A stretch of 64,000 nt of DNA from Dryas octopetala (Eukaryota; Streptophyta; Magnoliopsida; Rosales; Rosaceae), in contig OY992837.1 of NCBI GenBank assembly GCA_963921425.1, positions 16,775,896-16,839,895 of the forward strand, in the 5' to 3' direction. Shown here piece by piece: positions 1 to 13,300 of this stretch. The first letter of the stretch is position 1, and each line of letters begins with the position of its first letter. Made by a program: the position numbers and the translations under genes. The notes under the pieces were generated by a model, which saw only the letters and a list, made by a program, of their open reading frames with translations, did not search any database and was not told where the DNA came from.

Positions 1-1461
1 GGTACAATCATAATGGAATAGCAGTCCACAAAAGATACTACCCACTGCCTACAAAAAGAACACAATAGCTATTATACATGAACAAGCAACACTCAACCAT
101 TCTTTTTCCTTTTTTTTTTTTCTTTTTTTTTTTGAAAACAAAGAAACATTTTACTAGTTACACCCAAAAATACAGTAATACAAGGTTTCCACTACAATGA
201 TCTAAAGTCTATATTACAGCAATAACACATCCAACACCCTAAACAACACCTAAACTACTGTCAGATTAGCAAACAGCTGCCTTCCAATCTAACATAATAT
301 CAGAAAAAGATTGATGTGGGACAACCTAAGGGTTACGAAATGCATGAAACACTCAAAGAACTAGATTAGTCAACTTTGAATTAAAAATGAATACTAATAA
401 ATTCTGAAGGAATTAGAATGCAAATATGGAAGCTGAGTTGAATGTGACTAGCAAGTCAACAATGTAAATTATAAGAAATAACATATGTGATCATGCAGTA
501 CCTGAAAATAGGAAACTTTTAAAGTTACAAATGAGAATTCACTCGTACGACTCTTCAGTTCTATAGTGGAAAGCTGTAGCCCTTGAATGAAGCTCCTTTG
601 TAGTCATTTAGATTCAGTCCCATGCTTTCAAATGGATGTTTAGGCCAAAACTGTATTTTGATTAAATGAGGGTGAAGTAGAATTAAAGTTTATAATCTGT
701 GGTGGTGGGAATTTGAGTTAAATATCCTCGAGGATGAACAAGAGAAGAAGGGAAGATGAAGAAATCTGGACTCTCTGCAGGAAGAGTTCTTTGGAATCAC
801 AGCAAGAATTCTCACGAATGATTAGAGAGGTGATGTTAATTAAAACACAAGGCAATTTGATTCACTGTTTTTCCAGAAATACAAAATAGCCCTTTTATAG
901 GGCTACAGATACAATTACACAACGTGGAAACATAGTTTTTATAAATGTTACTACGATATTCAATAGAAGTTTCTTGTTTAAAAAAAAAAAATAATATTCA
1001 ATACATTAATCAGCAGTGAAGAACATTGCTATGATTATTTCTTAGAGCTATATTCCTGTGTTTCTTTGATGTGGACCTCTTGTCGACAGCTATGTACTTT
1101 TTAAATTTTTTCAATAAAAGGTGTTTCGCTTCAAAAAAAGAAAGAAAAAAGAACATCCCTTGCTGTTAGGTCTGTCCACTATGGTAGAAGTATCTGGTAC
1201 TAAACCACATCTTTAGTCGGTATAACTTATATGTATGTGTGTATGTTGTTTAACCTTATGTATATGTTTACATACTTTTGGGCTTTAACTTTAAATTCAT
1301 TTCCTTTTCCGTATGTACTTAATGTGGGTATGTCATAAAAGAATGTTAACTACTAATTTTCTTTCTTCAGTGTTGGATACAGTAATTACATGAAAATTTA
1401 CTAAGTTTCCTTATTCTCATGCTGGCTCACAGTCTCGGTGTGTGTAACATCTTCTTTGCAG
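1..1461. other. Upstream intronic sequence, no exon recognised
   Basis: Sequence before the first recognisable PNPase exon, so probably a long intron of that gene. I find no stretch that reads as the missing upstream PNPase domains. It contains T-rich runs near 107-133 and an A/T-rich stretch whose segment near 890-905 has a short hairpin. An old repeat is possible, but nothing is identified. Confidence 0.4.
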
Positions 1462-4306
1462 GGCTACTGTGATTTTCTCCCAGAGGAAAAGTTGCTGCAA
1501 GCAGTAGAAGTTGGGCAGGTTGTTTACTTCATTTAAGTATGTAGCCTATTTGCTTGCACAAGTTATAATATCGTATTTGTTTTATGTTGAAGAAGACAAT
1601 GACACGTCCCGATTATTTTCTAGATGATTTTTATCTTTAGCATACTAATGTAGTCATCAAAAGTTAAGCCATTCCTTTCTTTGCTTGTACAAGGACTTCT
1701 TTTTGTAGTATGATTCATATGATCACAATCTGGTTGGGCCTGTCGTGTTATCACTGTCATAACGTTAATCAATAGCACATTGTTATGTAATGTTTACTAG
1801 CAGTTGCGGATCTATTAATTTACTCTAGGTGGCCAAACTCACATAAAAAATGATATGGCATCTATTTTCTTTTTCCATTTTTTTTCTCCGCAATAAAAGT
1901 TCCTTTCTTGTCATCTTCAAGTAGTACTGAGAAGTACTCCGACCTATTAGTGGCCTTATTTAAAATCTCTTGTGGAGTGCTAATAAGTTGGAGAAGTCAA
2001 TGAGAGATTTCTTCTGGGGAGGAGTAGAGGAGGCAAAGAAAGACCATCTAATTAAATGGGCTTTAATATCTCAAAGTAAAGAGAATGGGGGGTTGCAAAT
2101 TGGTAACCTAGTGGTAGAAAACAGAGCTCTGTTAGGTAAATAGGGATAATGTCAAGTGGTGGGAGGAGGACTATGTCCAGGGGTGGGAAGGTTATAGGTT
2201 TATCAAAAAATTAGAGGTTATTAAATAAAAGTTGAATGTATGGAATAAGGAAGTGTTTGGTCACATCAGGGTGGCTAAGAGTGCCATCTTGAATTGAAAA
2301 AAAGGAAATTAATGATCTAGAAGAAGATGTGAGTATAAAGGAAGACTTCAGAAGAGTGATCCGAGCTCAAAAACAAGTTTGAAGGTTTAATTCTTAAGGA
2401 AGAAATATCTTGGAGGTACAATACTAAATTGAAACGGATGAGAGATTGGGAAAATAACTCAAAAATGTTTTACAGAGTAGCTACTGATAGAACGGTGAAT
2501 AAGTTGATGAATAATTAGACGATGAGGGTAATTAATCGAGGGTAAGGAAAGGATCGTGAATTACACAAAAGAAAATGGGGTGGCAATGTGGCATTCAAGG
2601 TGAAGCATTTGGATTGGTTCCCCATTAGTGAAGAGAAAGCTAGATGGCTGGAGAGGTCTTGAGGAGGAAGAAATCTCTTGGGCCAGTTGGCTCTCAATGG
2701 CAATTTTCCAGGATTGTTGGTATGTGGTTAAAGTTGATTTATTGAAGGTTTTCCAGCAATTTTTTTTTTCTTAATAGAATTGTTAATGCTTGCACTAATA
2801 TGACCTGTATTTGTTTGATTCCAAGGAAATCCTACTGAGAGTAAAAACTACTGTCCCTGTACTTTACAATTAGTTGCAATTCAAGGACACGCTTGCATTT
2901 CCATCCATTAAGTCGTCAAATCCGTTGCGATCTTGGTTTTGTACTTTACAAACTGTTGCGATTTTGGTCGTTTACTTTACAAATAGTTTCAAGGACAAAT
3001 TTGACAACTTAATAGATGAAAATGCTACACAGTCTTTGAAGTGCAACGATATATAAAGTACATGGATGAAAGTGGAACTTGGCCTTTGTTTAATGAAAAT
3101 TTTGTGTTTCTCATTATAAAATAAAAAAAGAAGAAGAATATAGCTAGTGCATCCTGGTTGTGTAGTCATGTGATTAGTTGTTCACTTTCTCCAGTATTAA
3201 GTTTCACAGTTAGTGACAAACTCAATCTCACACCTAATTGTAAAACTTGCCATTTGAATTTTCCTTTTTTATATGCTTTCCAAAACTGGAAATTAACAAC
3301 CAATGTTACTGCTTACGGGTCAGTCTATTGCATCATGGGTCACATTTATTTTTGATGTGGTGTGATTGCAGATATATCATACATGTTTTCTTCTACTTGC
3401 TGTATTTGTTTGTGCATACTAAAAACTTGAACTATGTACCAAGCCATTGATGGGAGATTTGTAACTCTTTTTAGTTGGTCAGACTGTTTGTTGTCAGTTA
3501 TTTCTTTGATTGGCTATTAGAAGAATCACACAACAGAAACAAATCCACATAGATGTATAAAATTTTGCTTATACATTGATATCAGGATGCTGTACGAGCA
3601 ATTTGCAACGAGGTGGAGGCTTTGGTTAAGAAGTTTGGGAAGCCAAAAATGTTTGATGCAATTAAATTACCTCCCCCTGCGCTTTATAATCATGTTGAGG
3701 TATGCTTTCCATCTTTCATTTTTTACAGAAAGGGTTTCACCTTTTGAATTAGATCTCTCTCTCACACACACAGACACAAACTCTGAAGTGCAAATAATAT
3801 AAATTTATTAAATACTTCTTGTCCACTGTCTTGTTCTCTTTCATATGTTTTAATCAACGTTTTGTTTCTCATGAAAAAAAATTAAATTCTTCTTAACTTG
3901 TAATTGCTAATTTCAATATAATGGTAGGAGTAGGAGTATTTAGTTTTTCATAAAAAGAAAAATGTTTCCATCGTTTTTTCCTCTCTTTTTTTTTGGTTTC
4001 TGTGCACAAATGATCGTTTTATTATTGGAATGTGGCAAATACAATTAAGTATGCGGGCTTTAGAGAATAGATATTCAAGGTGCTTTCAAATTTTAATTAT
4101 CTGGTATTGAAGTAGTTAATTGTGGTAGTCTGTTGTTCAAAGGCGTGTAGGAACAAGGAAGTGAAGAAACTTATCTTTTTGAGGCCTTTATTTTTCTATT
4201 AGATTAGTCGTGTAGTTTGAAATGCTTTAGAACTAGACTCATATGTTTAGTACTAGACTCAAACGGAATAGGAAATGGAATGTTTCTTAATGAAAATCGT
4301 GTTTCT

Positions 4307-4359
<53 letters not shown>

Positions 4360-7300
4360 GAATAGAAGAGGAATATTAGCGCTCTCATACTCCATCACAA
4401 CACCATGTGATTAATAGAAAGATGTATGGTGGATCCTCAAGCAATGTTGCCTCCAATTATTTTATATTTTTATATAAGTTGGTTTGAGCTTCAAGCTATT
4501 AGTATGTGTGTGATCGTAAGTTTCTGTGTGTTATTCGTCTCTCTAGGTGGATGTATTTGATCCCCATACATATTATTCTTCATTTCTTTGCTCTTGGTCC
4601 TAATTCTTCCCATATGATGACAAATTTAGTTATTCTGTGAATAACAGTAAGTGGTCATGTATTATCATTTACCATATGCAGGAAATTGCTGGTGATGAGT
4701 TGGTGAGAGTTCTGCAGATTAGGGACAAGATTCCTAGAAGAAAGGCCCTCTTGTCATTGGAAGAAGAAGTTTTAACTATACTTACAGAAAAGGGATATGT
4801 CAGCAAGGACACAGCTATTGGAGGCGGTGAAACAATTCCAGATATATTTGAAGATGAAGATGAAGATGAGGAAGTGGTTGTGGATGGTGAAGTAGATGAA
4901 GGTGATGTTCATATAAAGCCTAGTTCACGAAAATCGACTCCATTGGTATATTTCAGTTCTTTATATTCTTTATTTCAATTATTTTATCATTCTGTAAGTG
5001 ACATTATCTTTTATTGTAATATATATATGTATGTGTATGTTTGTATGTGTTGAGAGAAAGATCCCACTTTGAAAATGTGAGGCCTTGCATAGTGGCTTAT
5101 AAGAGTTTGAGTTACTCCTTTAATTGCCAATTGGTTTTGGAATGGATGCTTAGATGGATGCCTAGATTTCTTTATGGTATTAGAGCAGGCTATCCACGTG
5201 TTAGGCCCAACGGCCACACGTGCTCCCACGTCACTCAATATGAATTGTCCACGTGTTAGGTTTGAATGACGCCACACGTGCGGGGGCATGTTGAGAGAAA
5301 GATCCCACATTGAAAATGTGAGGCCTTGCATAGCGGCTTATAAGGGTTTGGGCTACTCCTCTCATTGCTAATTGGTTTTGGAATGGATGCTTAGATTCCT
5401 TCAGTATGTATGTGTCTAATGTATGTTAATATTCAAGAAAGAAGGAATTATCTTATGTTATTTGTTTTGATTTGCAATTTTGATTTGTTGAAGATTTCTA
5501 TGGAATGGTTTTATTTTGTATTAAAGTATTTGAATCTTTCTGAACTAGTGATGTGAGTTATGCTCCTTAGGAGTTAATAACATGCGAGTGTTTGTTTACA
5601 CAAATGTTAGGAAATGTCAATTGCTGGATATCTAAGAAATATTAGATTTTAACATATAACCTCTGAACTACATGCCCGTATGCTTCGAAATCAATTCAAC
5701 TGTTACAATCAGTGATGACTTTTATGGCAGTATAATTTCTATATTGTTTTGATTGACATTAGACTGAATTATATTAGTCTGATGGTGTTGTGGCAGTTGT
5801 ATTTTGCTTTTATGTGGGCATTGAATTTTGTCAATATCATAGAGTTGAGTACATGATTTTCATCTATTTTATTAGGTTCCGTGCTCTCTGAAATTTTCAT
5901 TGACAAATGTATTATTCTTGGAGTTTTATTAATACCTAATTGAGTGCAAGAGTTAATAAAGTACTTTTATTGTCTTATAGTTTTTTTCTGAGGTAGACGT
6001 GAAGCTGGTATTCAAAGAAGTTACATCCAAATTTTTGCGGAGACGTATTGTGGAGGTATGATCATTTGCTTTAGTCAGATGTATATACTTGCTTAATTAT
6101 TTTTAATATGTTCTTTTTTAACCATATATGTAATAACCTTCATGTGTAGGTCAGGTGTAATGTTATCTGTTAAACTTATGGCCCTAAATGATTTGTAATA
6201 GAAGGATTTAAACTTATGTCAGACATGTGGTTTGCTCCCACGTGGTCTGAATACCTAATCTAGCTATTTGCTAGTGTTTCCTCCCAAAGATTGTAGGGTT
6301 CCCGGGGGGGTGTCCCAGTTTAGAAATCAGGGTCCACCTGGGGGATTTATCAGTATCAAAAAAAATATATATATATAAATATTTATGTATATATAATATG
6401 TAAGAAAGAATTTAAAAAAATGCACCTACTAAACTGTTATGGGAAATTTAGGGTTGGGTTCTGGGTCTTGCCTTGGATCCCAAACCCTAGTTTGTTTGGT
6501 ACAAGTACATGTTAGAGTTTTAGTACAGTTCGGGTTTGGGTATGACTTCGTTGCCCCAACCCAACCATCGCTATATCTGGATATACACTATTCCTTTCGT
6601 TAAACTGATCTGGGGCCCTTGGATCATTCTAGGTCTTTTTGTTTGTCGAGGATTATAGGTCGATTTTTATAAGTTTATTGGTTGTGGCGTTCATTTTTAA
6701 TTGCAAATGGTTGCACTTGCTGTCTGTCTCCCTAGAAGAGAGCCAACAAGTATTTTGTAATTACGATTGTGTTTGCACTTAAAATTATATTTTAACATTA
6801 GAGTTTTTATTCCCGATTTTGATGCTTTATATTTAAGATGGCATTTGTCTGATTTTAAGATTTTAAGACTCTGTGACTGATAATCAGAAAACACTTAAAA
6901 TTTTCAAAAAATATTAGACCCTATGAAACCAACCCAAACCTGTGACTAACAACCAAAAACCTGTACATTTTTTATATTAGAAAAATTGTGACTTGTTGAT
7001 CGCTTAGGTAGCCCAAATATTACTCTTTGGACTAGCAGCGAGGATATAAATTACTAAACTGAGAAGAACCTTATTTTCAACCTTAAAATAGGTTTTTGTC
7101 ATCTAAATATTACTAGTGCTAGTCAATTTCATGTCTCATATGGGTCCTTACTTTGGAGATGTGCTGTTCTACCACTTTTTTGGTGTGTTTGGGAAGGGAA
7201 GAAGAGAATCTTTGACGATAAGGAAGAGGAAGTGGGAGCAATTTGGGATAGAGTTAGACTGCTTGCTTCTCTTTGGGTATCTTTGTCTAAACATTTCATG

Positions 7301-10300
7301 AATATTCCTTTTAGTGCAATTATTTTTTATTTGGGGAGTGGGGGGGGGGAGGGGGGGGATTATGTTCTGAATGCTTACAGGTTTTAGGTTTGGCTATTGT
7401 TTAGGTGTCTGATGGACTGCTTATCCATTTTTCTTGTATTTACTAGTTGTTGATTTTCTTAATCAAATTTGTGTTAATTATATATTAAAGAAAAAAATTC
7501 ATGTCTCAGATGCTTTTTTTTTTTTTTGTGGTTGCCACAGGGTGGAAGAAGAAGTGATGGGAGAACCCCAGATGGGATACGCCCAATTAACTCAAGATGT
7601 GGACTACTTCCAAGGGCACATGGAAGTGCTCTTTTCACACGTGGGGAAACACAGGTTTAGAAGTTTTCCGTTCAACATGCCTTGATGACTACCTGATTGT
7701 GTTTTTGTGTACTGGAACTGCTCTCTTGAATATATTTATTGTGGTTAAATTCTATAGTTAAAAGACATGTCTAGCTCATTACTTGTTCAGTATATATGTA
7801 CCCTTGTGTGTGTGCCACACGTGTGTTTATGTTTATGTATTTCTCCATGATTTGTTTCTTCCAAGCAGTTAGTCCCATTCATGGAGCTACATTGTCTTCA
7901 TGTTGTTTGTTGGTGACTTTGATAGTATGAATAATTTTTCAAAGGATCAAATAATTGAAAATTGTGCACAAGTGTTATGTTTACCAATTCCCAATGGTTG
8001 AAGCTAGTTACTTGTCATATGTTGTTAATAAGATTAGTGTACTAGTAATTGAGCAGAACTTGTGTATGATTGACTCTTTAATCACAGCTCATATTTGTTT
8101 AAAGTATCTCATTTGATCTCACTGTGCCTCTTTCCATCCTTATCTTCATTTAGTTTAATATGTATCTTGCCAGAATGTGATTTTTTTATCAGCCAGTCAT
8201 TTTAACAAGTGTTATCATCATTCATTCTTTTTTTGGATATTACAAGGCTATAAATATTTGTAGTTTTATGCCATAAACCATTTCTTATCCTTTTCTGTCT
8301 TTTTTACAGTCATTGGCTGTAGTTACACTCGGTGATAAACAGATGGCACAGAGGGTAGACAACCTAGTGGATGTAGAGGAATGGAAGAGGTTCTATCTTC
8401 AGGTCTCTTTATATGTCTCTCTTCTTCATAGTAATTTAACTATGTGGTGAACCATTTTTTGGCAATGTAGTGGCTCTGGCACGCACACAGTTACTTATAG
8501 ATAAAATATTATAAGTCTGTGCATAGTTCAATAGAAATGATTTTGTGCCCTTCTTTTCTGATGCCAAGTATATTGATCATTTTGTGATTTCCTCTGTTTC
8601 CCATAAGCATTGATTTTAAGTTATCGTCGTTGTTGAACGAAAGCAATGTTTGATAGTTCTTTGATAATTTCTTATTGTGTTCTTTTGGAACTGTTGGTCC
8701 TGATCATTTCAGTCATTCTTATTAATGGAGTTTTAGAAAACCAAGCTGCTTAATTTCATGGCAATCTTTGTCCATATGGAATTATCTTCTTTCCATGATC
8801 TTTGGATTCTGTCATGTTTCACTTATTACAATTGCAATTTTGAAATATTCTTGTATTTCTGGATTCTATAAACATTGGGAACCCAGATAATAATTAAGAA
8901 CCCGTTGTATTAATTTTCCAGTACTCATTTCCCCCTTCATGTGTTGGGGAAGTTGGTCGGATTGGAGCACCTAGTAGAAGAGAAATTGGTCATGGCATGC
9001 TTGCTGAGAGAGCTCTTGAACCAATTTTGCCTTCTGATGATGATTTTCCTTACACCGTACGTGTTGAGAGCACAATTACTGAAAGCAATGGATCTTCAAG
9101 GTAGACCTTTTCAAACGTCTATAACATGGTTAATTTTTCAAATGAATGTTTTTGCATGCATTAATTCACGGTGTGACTTACATATCAAGATTTACATCCT
9201 CACATCAGCTTTTGGTGGGATACAGTATGGCATCTGTTTGTGGGGGCTGCTTAGCATTGCAGGATGCTGGGGTTCCAATCAAGTGCTCTATAGCTGGGAT
9301 AGCAATGGGTATGGTTCTGGAAACTGAGGAATTTGGGGGCGATGGTGCTCCACTTATTCTTTCTGACATAACTGGATCTGAAGATGCATCTGGGGATATG
9401 GATTTCAAGGTCTTGTGTGCTAGAATTTCTTTAATTCACTATCATAGTGGTTCTAATTGGTTTTTACCTAAATTTGTTCAGATCTGAAAGTATCTGTTGT
9501 CAATATGAATTACAAAGTGGTCTACAAAGACATGATTTATTGGGATGATATTTTAGTGAATAATTCAGTGATTGCAGGTTGCTGGAAATGAGGATGGTGT
9601 AACTGCATTTCAGATGGACATAAAGGTCAGCTATTACGTATATGCTGTTAGTTTCTTGAAGATGAATTTCATAGTCCTCACTGTCGTATTTTAGAATAGC
9701 AAAGTTGCTCCTAACGGTCTTCCCACCCCAAGTGACAGGGATTGTGGAAAGAGTGTGTGTGTGTGTGTGTGTGTGTGTATTATTTGTGTTCTTCTGGTTT
9801 TTCTTTTGATTGTCATAAGTAATAACCAGAAGCCTTCCTTCCCCTCCTTCTATCTTAGGTGGGCGGGATTACATTACCAGTTATGAGAAAGGCACTCCTA
9901 CAAGCAAAGGATGGCCGGAAGCATATTATTGGTAAATTTATTGACTAGTATATTTGTTTTATAGTTCAGAGGTGTGATCAGGTTTAAGAAGGGTTAAATT
10001 AGACAAGTAGTTGTATCCAGGTAGCACTGGACCAATCAAGTCAATACACAATAACCTGTGTGCAAATTGGATGTATTGTTGGTGCCCCGTAATACTTCCA
10101 ACATAATATAGGCCACAGGTCTTTCACATAATAGCACTCCAGTTAGAAAGAGACCCTCCCCCTTGCACTAGAAAGAAACTGTGCTGTCCTTTTTCCATTC
10201 AAACCTAAATTGCATCTCAACTATAAGAATTATATCATGAAATATTTATAGGAGTTTTGTCTTGCCAAAGAATTTGACATGTTATGTTTCCAGACTATCA

Positions 10301-13300
10301 ATATGAGTTGTTAACAATATGGATTCATGCCTAAATGTGTGGTCCTGATTCATGGTCTAAAGTCATCTGGTTCTTTTGATTGCACCTCTCAAATGACGCC
10401 TTCTGTCTCTAATTCATTGGAACTTTCTTCTGTTGTCTCCTAGTGGAATAAATAGGATTTCATTGCTTGTTTGATTTCTCATTTTCATGGTTGCGTGTTG
10501 TCAAAATCAAGATGGATAAATCACTAGTGCATCTGTATAACTTTTCATGTAATAGCACCACATTGTGAGTGGTGGAGTTTACACAACCAAAGGAGTATCT
10601 GCAGTTCAAGTAATGCACTTTTTTTCCTTTCTTTAGAATGCTGCATGTGCACATAAATAAGGGATCATTTTAAGTTAGAGCTATCAGTTCAATTTATATG
10701 ATCATTTGTTACTCTTTGATGGGTCTAAACTTCCACAAAAGGTGGTGGCTTTAGTTGATTCTAGAGATATTCTATCTTGTTATCTCATATTTTGTGCTGT
10801 CATTAGAAGGGAAAGTTGATTCTCCGTTTGGCTTTTGTTTTTTTTTTTTTTTTAAATTCAGCGGAAATGTTGAAATGCTCACCTGCTCCTTCAAGAACGA
10901 TTTCTAAGTATGCACCAATGATTCACATTATGAAGGTTTGTTGGTTACCTACGGACCCATATTGCTCAGCCATTTAAAACTGATGAAATGTAGTATTTAA
11001 TGTACTTCTTGTTTATGGCCTTGTTGTGATAGGTCAAACCTGAGAAAGTACACTTGATCATTGGTTCTGGTGGGAAGAAAGTGAAGAGTATTATAGAAGA
11101 GACTGGAGTAGAGGCAATTGACACACAAGATGATGGGATGGTAAGACCAGACAAGGACCCAATCCGTGATCATACATTTTCTTTTAATAATTTCACTGTC
11201 ATGTAACTTATCTTTTGAGTATTGCAGGTCAAAATCACTGCCAGGGATTTATCTAGTTTAGAAAAGACTAAAGCTATTATTACTAATTTGACAATGGTTC
11301 CAACAGTTGGTGATATCTACAGGTAGCTGTTCTTTTGATAGAAATTAGATATAGGTTCCTTGTTTGCATTTTCTTTTGACAAAGTCCAATTGCATCGATC
11401 CCTCATTAATATTTTCTTTTGTTAAAATTCCTAAAAAAGAGAGATCGACACATGTACAAATTTTATATAAAACGGAGATGTAGAATGAAAGTTATGATAT
11501 TTCAAACTTTGAGAAATATTAGTAGTTATTATATTTAATTTGACAATTAGAACAGCATCAGTTCTTCCCTTCTTTGTATTTAGCTTTTATATCAATTTCT
11601 TTGAGGCTCAATTATGGAATATGTGTTGGACTTGCTGTATCTTTCACATCAAATATTTTAAATCAGACACTTGAAAACATTGCAATGTAGAGGGTCATAA
11701 AATGGTTGCATAAATAGTTCTTCATTGGTCAAAGTCCTTTTATGCTTTAGCTGTTCCAAGCACTCTGTTCTGTACTAAACTCGTAGCCCATCTGAATTTT
11801 GTGTCTGCTACTACCAGAGCATGGAAAGTTCATCATTGATGCTTGTTAGCATCTTCGTTAGTATAATTCGGAAGAGGATGTCTCTTCAATATACTTTCTG
11901 CTTGGTTAATTATGGGTTAGATCAGTAGATAGCTATTTGACTCCCTGGCCTTTGATGTATCAGGAACTGTGAGATCAAATCAATAGCTCCATATGGAGTA
12001 TTTGTGGAGATAGCACCTGGGCGAGAGGTATAATCAATTGCTTCCTTAATAACCAATTTATTAGTTCTTTACTTCTGTAAGCGTTTTAAACATTATGTGG
12101 AGGTTGGCCTCGTCTTGCAGAGGGATGAGGTTGAAACAGTATTATTAATAGATATCTCAATTCTCAATCTTTTACAGGGACTTTGCCATATTAGTGAGTT
12201 GAGTTCAGATTGGTTGGCAAAGGCTGAAGATGTAAGCACTTAGTATTTTCTATATTTATTATTATTTTCTTATAACTGTATGCAAGGATCATGGGAAAGA
12301 AAGCTTTCTGGTCAATTTTTTTTTTTTTTTTTTACAGGCTTTTAAAGTCGGAGACCATGTGGATGTTAAACTTATTGAGGTATGGTTTACTATTCCTCAC
12401 CATTTTTTTAAAGGAAAAAAAAGGGAGTGTTAATGTCCAGTTATTCTTTTTTATATATGAGAAACATTACATTTATTATAGGAAGCACAAATTTTATTAA
12501 GAAACATAACATTTAATTGAAAATTGAGAAAAAGTACAAACAAATATTACCGGGGGACAAGAGGTCCATTGACAGCTTAGTCTAAAATCTGACTTTCATA
12601 ACGAAAAATAACACCAAAAAGACTAATAATGCCTTTTACATAAATTCAGCTCTCAATCAGGACAGATGGAGAGAGAGAGAAGGAATATCCTTAAACTCTA
12701 AAGAGAGCAATGCCCGAAAGGAAGACCAAAATCGAGCTTTGTCCCACAACCCCACACCATCTCCAGAATAACTGCCAAAGTCCTTTTCCTTTCTAACCGC
12801 ACCACCCAAAACATTGCCATCACACCAAACCTCCATAGGACTCTTGCCAGTTGCCACCCCCAAAAACCTTGAGGTTCTCAAAAAACATTTACAGATCTTT
12901 CTTGGAAACCCAACTCAATTAGCTTTCCCTCAACAAGCTCCCCCACAACTCTAACACAATTGGGAAATGAAGAAACAAATGGTCAGCATGTTCTGCCTAC
13001 CCCTTTCCCACTGTACACTAGTGGAGAGACAAAAGCATTAGGCCTTTTCCTTTGAACCATATCACATGTGTTTACCTTACCATGAGCAGTGATCCAAGTG
13101 AGAACCATACCTTTGGTGGTACTTTAGCCTTTCAAATTTTAAAAGATGAGTAGGAATGAGAAAGAGATGGGTTGTCATACAATTTCCCTGCAAAAGACCT
13201 GCATGAAAAAAGCTCCTGATGACTCCGGCTACGACTCTGTAGCTTTATCTACTAAACTACTCAACATATCCACTACCAAAGTCAATAAAAAAAAGTGATA

